Positions 60,790 to 64,000 of a DNA stretch of 64,000 bases are shown here, one piece after another. Origin of the DNA: Buxus sempervirens (lineage: Eukaryota; Streptophyta; Magnoliopsida; Buxales; Buxaceae); assembly GCA_947561395.2 (NCBI GenBank), contig OX387182.1, positions 52,351,283-52,415,282 of the forward strand. Reading direction: 5' to 3'. Made by a program: the position numbers and the translations under genes. The notes below the pieces were generated by a model. The model worked only from the letters and a program-made list of their open reading frames with translations, ran no database searches and was not told the DNA's origin. Within the stretch, counting starts at the first letter, position 1, and each line of letters opens with the position of its first letter.

Positions 60790-61900
60790 AAATGATGGGG
60801 AAAGTTAATTTTTATCAGTAATCAAAGGGTAATGTTATAAATATTTAGAAAAGATTTCATAGCACACAAACTCTGTATCAGGAGAAGAACTAATTACGGG
60901 CCCAGCACTACAGAAAACAGCCGAATAAGAACATTGGCCAGAACTCGACCCCCCTCCCATCCAAAAAACCCGTTGTACCCCAGAATTCTTCAATGGGAAT
61001 GTTAGCAACCAGGCTTGACACCCAGCTATGTATTAATCTCCTAACAGCTTGTTCCAATGTTGTCCCCTTCCTTTCTATATTCTGAGAAATCCTCCTATTT
61101 CTTTCCCTCCAGATCACCCAAGCAACGAAGGGATTGAGTTCCATATTAAGTCTCCACAAGATTTACCTTTCAATTCCAGCAACTATAGCTTGGGTAACTT
61201 GGGGAGGGAGAAACCACAGGATTTTTAAGGACTCTGAAAGAAGTTGGTTCTACCTAGAAAGAAGGGTCCTGAAAATAATCCACAGTTGGATTGGCAACCA
61301 AGCATCAATGAAAGGCATTCTGTTAGAAGATTTTCTAAATTGTACTCATTTTTCTGATTGGTAGAAAGCATCTTAAAGAGTAGGATGGGTTGTCTTGGTA
61401 CACTGTTTGTGTACCTGTACCTCTTTATTTCTACTCTTAATTATAATACAAGCCTTATTACTTATCAAAAAAAAGATTTACCTTTCCTCCTCCCCCACGC
61501 TTCAAGAACTTGTCTTACCTCTTTAGGTTGAACCTATGATATTCCTAGCTTTTGGTAGATCAACCCCCATAACCTTGTAGCACCTTTACAATGGACTAAT
61601 AAGTGTGCTACATTTTCTTCTTCTTCTTTATAAATACAACACCTATTTGGGAGTTGTCATCCCCGACTTTACAAGTGATCCAACGATAGTATCTTATCGA
61701 GGGCAGCAGTCCACATAAAGAATGACACTTTGCTGGGTATTAGGTTTGACCAGATTCCTTCAAACACCCGGGACTCTATACCTGAAGCGTTAAGGTCTAC
61801 AAAAGCTAATTTAACTGAAAACACTCTAGACTTCCCTTCTGATCATATCCTTGAAACGATGGGGAAACTTGATGAGTTATTATATCAGTTTTAGGGTCTA
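60790..61900 (-). mobile_element. L1 LINE 3' part, interrupted by a second L1
   Basis: The minus strand encodes the zf-RVT block (VSFFMWTAALDKIL, LPNRCCIYKEEEENVAHLLVHC) at about 61,740-61,560. After the interruption it gives MELNPFVAWVIWRERNRRIS and a tail to about 60,910, then a 3' UTR to about 60,800. Stops are frequent. The opposite-strand insertion at 61172-61472 splits it. Confidence 0.75.
61172..61472 (+). mobile_element. Very short L1 insertion (301 bp) nested in the older L1
   Basis: Encodes only the L1 C-terminus (TIAWVTWGGRNHRIFKDSER, then RRVLKIIHSWIGNQ, ending FSDW) plus a 3' UTR and A-tail (61,467-61,474). AAGATTTACCTTTC occurs on both sides (61158-61171 and 61473-61486), an exact 13-14-bp target duplication that defines the insertion. 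Confidence 0.85.
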
Positions 61901-62550
61901 CTCTATTGGTTTACTTTTTTTCCCTTTTCTTTTTGTGGTGAACAAAAATTAAAGAGAAGAACCTTACAGTTTCCCCCATTTTTTTCTTAGTTAAGAGTTA
62001 GTGAAGTTGTATGATTTTGTTTATTGATCCAGGACTGTCATGTAATTATAGTCGCATCTATATACCCGTTTGAACTACAACTTCTCAGTGAGTTCTTGGT
62101 TACTCAATCAGTAGGGCGCCCACCCTTTCCTCAGTTTGGAGGCTTCTACTGCATTCGATTTGCTCCTTTGCTTTGGCTGATTTTAATGGGGATCCTTTTA
62201 TATGATCAGACCATCTTTGGCTGCTTCCCCTTTTTTTTTAATTTCATCCTTCTTATTTGTGCTAGTTTTCCTTTACAACAGTTTTGTTGTGTCCTGGTGT
62301 ATTTTAGATAGAATTCCAGCATTGCTACTAGTAAGGTTTAACTTGTCATCTTGGTACCTAGGTTTTTTCCATTTCAAGTCTCAATTAGGGACCCAATTAT
62401 CATTCTAAATGTTAATGGATGTCCCATCTCCTACTCTCCACCTTGTACTTTCAAAAAAACATCCGTTCACCTGAGGATATGCCATGCCTGAGATTTTTAA
62501 TTTTAGTTTAAAAAAAAAGGCATTGATTTTCTAGTTACGCTAAGGGTTTT
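61901..62550. other. Unassigned intergenic DNA
   Basis: T-rich sequence with a few open frames (62024-62311, 62202-62408) that look like chance hydrophobic translations. No domain or repeat structure recognised. Confidence 0.4.
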
Positions 62551-62888
62551 CACCTACAAGTGATCTGTTTCTTTGGAAGAACACTTCTTGCATTTCCCCA
62601 CTCATTCTGATGTCCACCCTTACCATCTTTATTGGTCTGAAGACTATTCCAACTAACATTATCAAGTTTAGAGCCTCGATCCTTTTGGCCCCATAGAAGC
62701 TTTCTGTTTCACCTACAAGAGACCTGTTTCTTTCATAAACTGCCATCCTGATCTAGGAAGAAGACTTGCATATCCCCACTCATTCTGGTGCCCACCCTTA
62801 CCATCTTTTTTGGTCTGAAGAGACTATTCCAACTAACATTATCAAGTTTAGAGCCTCCATCCTTTTGGCCCCGCAGAAGCTTTCTGTT
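62551..62888. repeat. 159-bp tandem duplication
   Basis: CACCTACAAG starts units at 62551 and 62710. Both continue through CCCCACTCATTCTG, CCCACCCTTACCATCTTT, AACTAACATTATCAAGTTTA and CTTTTGGCCCC to GAAGCTTTCTGTTT. The second unit has about 20 extra bases near its start. Confidence 0.88.
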
Positions 62889-63134
62889 TAGTTTGTTGAT
62901 CTCTTCATAGGTTTTCTTCTGAACCCAAGCAGTCTGTTGCATATTGACGGGTATGCTGGATGTTTCAGGTTTTCCTGCCAACGATCTCAAGACGAATGAG
63001 AGAGACTTTCTTGTGGGGAAATGTGGGGAAACGAAATTGTTTTGATTTCGGTTTGGTGGCTTGCAGCACCATGTCCTATGGATGGGTCTGCTTATACATG
63101 ACAGTAAATTGGAAAAACTGAACACAGGTGGCAC
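62733..63134 (-). other. Unidentified 133-codon open frame
   Basis: A minus-strand open frame from Met at 63134 reads into the 159-bp tandem repeat. It has a Lys/Asn-rich middle (KKTYEEINKLNRKLLRGQKD) that looks coding-like, and the upstream part is Pro/Ser/Arg-rich. I recognise no domain. It may be part of an old transposon ORF or a decayed gene exon; the overlap with a tandem repeat argues against a conserved host gene. Confidence 0.25.
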
Positions 63135-63749
63135 ATTAAAGGTCCATTTTTGAAATCCTTAGGAGGAGGTTGGTGGAATTGCAGTGGGACTGTCCAGTTT
63201 AGTGTCCTAGGTTGTTCACTTGAAGTAGAATCCTTGATCCATCATTACAGCATCAGAGGAGAGTGGTAAAGGAGGCACAAGAATTTGTTATCTGTGTGTG
63301 ATTTCATTCAGCCTCTCACAAGCACCACTCTTAGGGTCAACCATACATTGACAGCTACACTAAGGTAGGAGTCTCTCTTTGGGAAAAAATTTTCTGTGAA
63401 GATAAAAGACCCATGTTGTAGATTACCAGGAAGATCAGTTGGCTATGGTAGAATACAGAAATTGTATTTGTTTTTAATAAAAATACCTATGTTCTGCATT
63501 TGTTGAAGAAATCTTACAATAAGATCCATTGCTCTCTTGCTTATTTTTGGGGTTCCAAAGGAAAATATAACAGTTGATATAACGGTTGATAAGGAGTACT
63601 TGAAAAGCTGGTGCATTTTGGGAAATGCTTTCCTCTCTGTAAATATTGAAGGGTTATAAAACTAGGGAATGAATTTGAATAACTCTTATATTTCAAAATT
63701 TATTGTCAAAATAACTTGTCAAAATACAAAAACTGCTTCGAATTTAAAT

Positions 63750-63991
63750 TCTGAACACCTTTTCAAACATCTGTTTAGTTGATTTATAATTTAATCATAA
63801 AATTTTTATGGCGTTTACAGTGCTTAGATTGGCAGCGGGTTTTTGAGTGCTTCATAGCCAGTTGAACAGTTTCAGTAGTTTTTTCTGAAGAAAATGATCA
63901 ATAGGAAACTGTTGTCATTAAATTAAAAAGCGAGTTTTTTGAAGAAAGAACAGCTTTTCATAAAACTGTTCTGAACACCTTTTCAAACATC
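63750..63991. repeat. 22-bp direct repeat at the window end
   Basis: TCTGAACACCTTTTCAAACATC occurs exactly at 63750-63771 and 63970-63991. Related words (CAGTTTTATGAAAAG-like, AACTGTT) lie between. It is possibly part of a MITE whose right end is beyond or at the window border. Confidence 0.6.
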
Positions 63992-64000
63992 CTCAGCTTT

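Noticed and set aside
1-64000. tRNA, rRNA or other RNA genes
   Set aside because: I saw no convincing cloverleaf, A/B box pair or rRNA segment by eye; a covariance-model scan would be decisive.

Overview
This window is nuclear DNA from a flowering plant, probably a dicot or early-diverging lineage with large, transposon-filled introns. The evidence is spliced genes with plant-only families (NOI/RIN4-like), GT-AG introns up to 17.3 kb, AT-rich non-coding DNA, and remnants of L1, RTE, Copia, Helitron, Mutator-like and hAT elements. The species is not determined from sequence.

Layout. (1) 2,090-20,776 (+): a three-coding-exon ERI1-type 3'-5' exoribonuclease with a C-terminal GRF zinc finger. 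Its first coding intron is 17.3 kb and holds L1 and RTE LINE pieces and three Helitrons in the same orientation. The largest Helitron (9,345-12,317) carries a captured, still intron-containing 5' fragment of a plant membrane-protein gene. (2) About 22.8-32.4 kb: a composite Mutator-like element (MULE) with long terminal inverted repeats. It carries a decayed ULP1-like cysteine protease gene (+) and a decayed FAR1-domain transposase (-) facing it. A 2.5-kb LTR-type insertion with a 5-bp target duplication splits the transposase. The right end of the MULE lies about 240 bp from the next gene's start codon. (3) 32,621-54,372 (+): a 13-exon dihydropyrimidinase gene (PYD2), with introns full of Copia, L1, RTE and MITE insertions. 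(4) 57,314-55,260 (-): a small NOI/RIN4-like gene, convergent with PYD2. (5) 59,677-60,051 (+): intronless SF3B6 (p14), a U2 snRNP branch-site protein. (6) 60-64 kb: an L1 inserted into an older, oppositely oriented L1, then a tandem duplication and unassigned sequence.

Functionally the host genes are housekeeping: small-RNA/rRNA-type 3' trimming (inferred), pyrimidine catabolism, membrane-associated immune-adaptor-like protein, and splicing. They are not an operon-like unit. PYD2 next to SF3B6 resembles the Arabidopsis order At5g12200-At5g12190 (from memory), which suggests old microsynteny.

The most notable points are the Helitron gene capture, the ULP1-plus-transposase MULE with paired 16-bp palindromes in its terminal repeats, a PYD2 intron whose donor reads GA instead of GT, and inverted repeats flanking the middle exon of the NOI gene.
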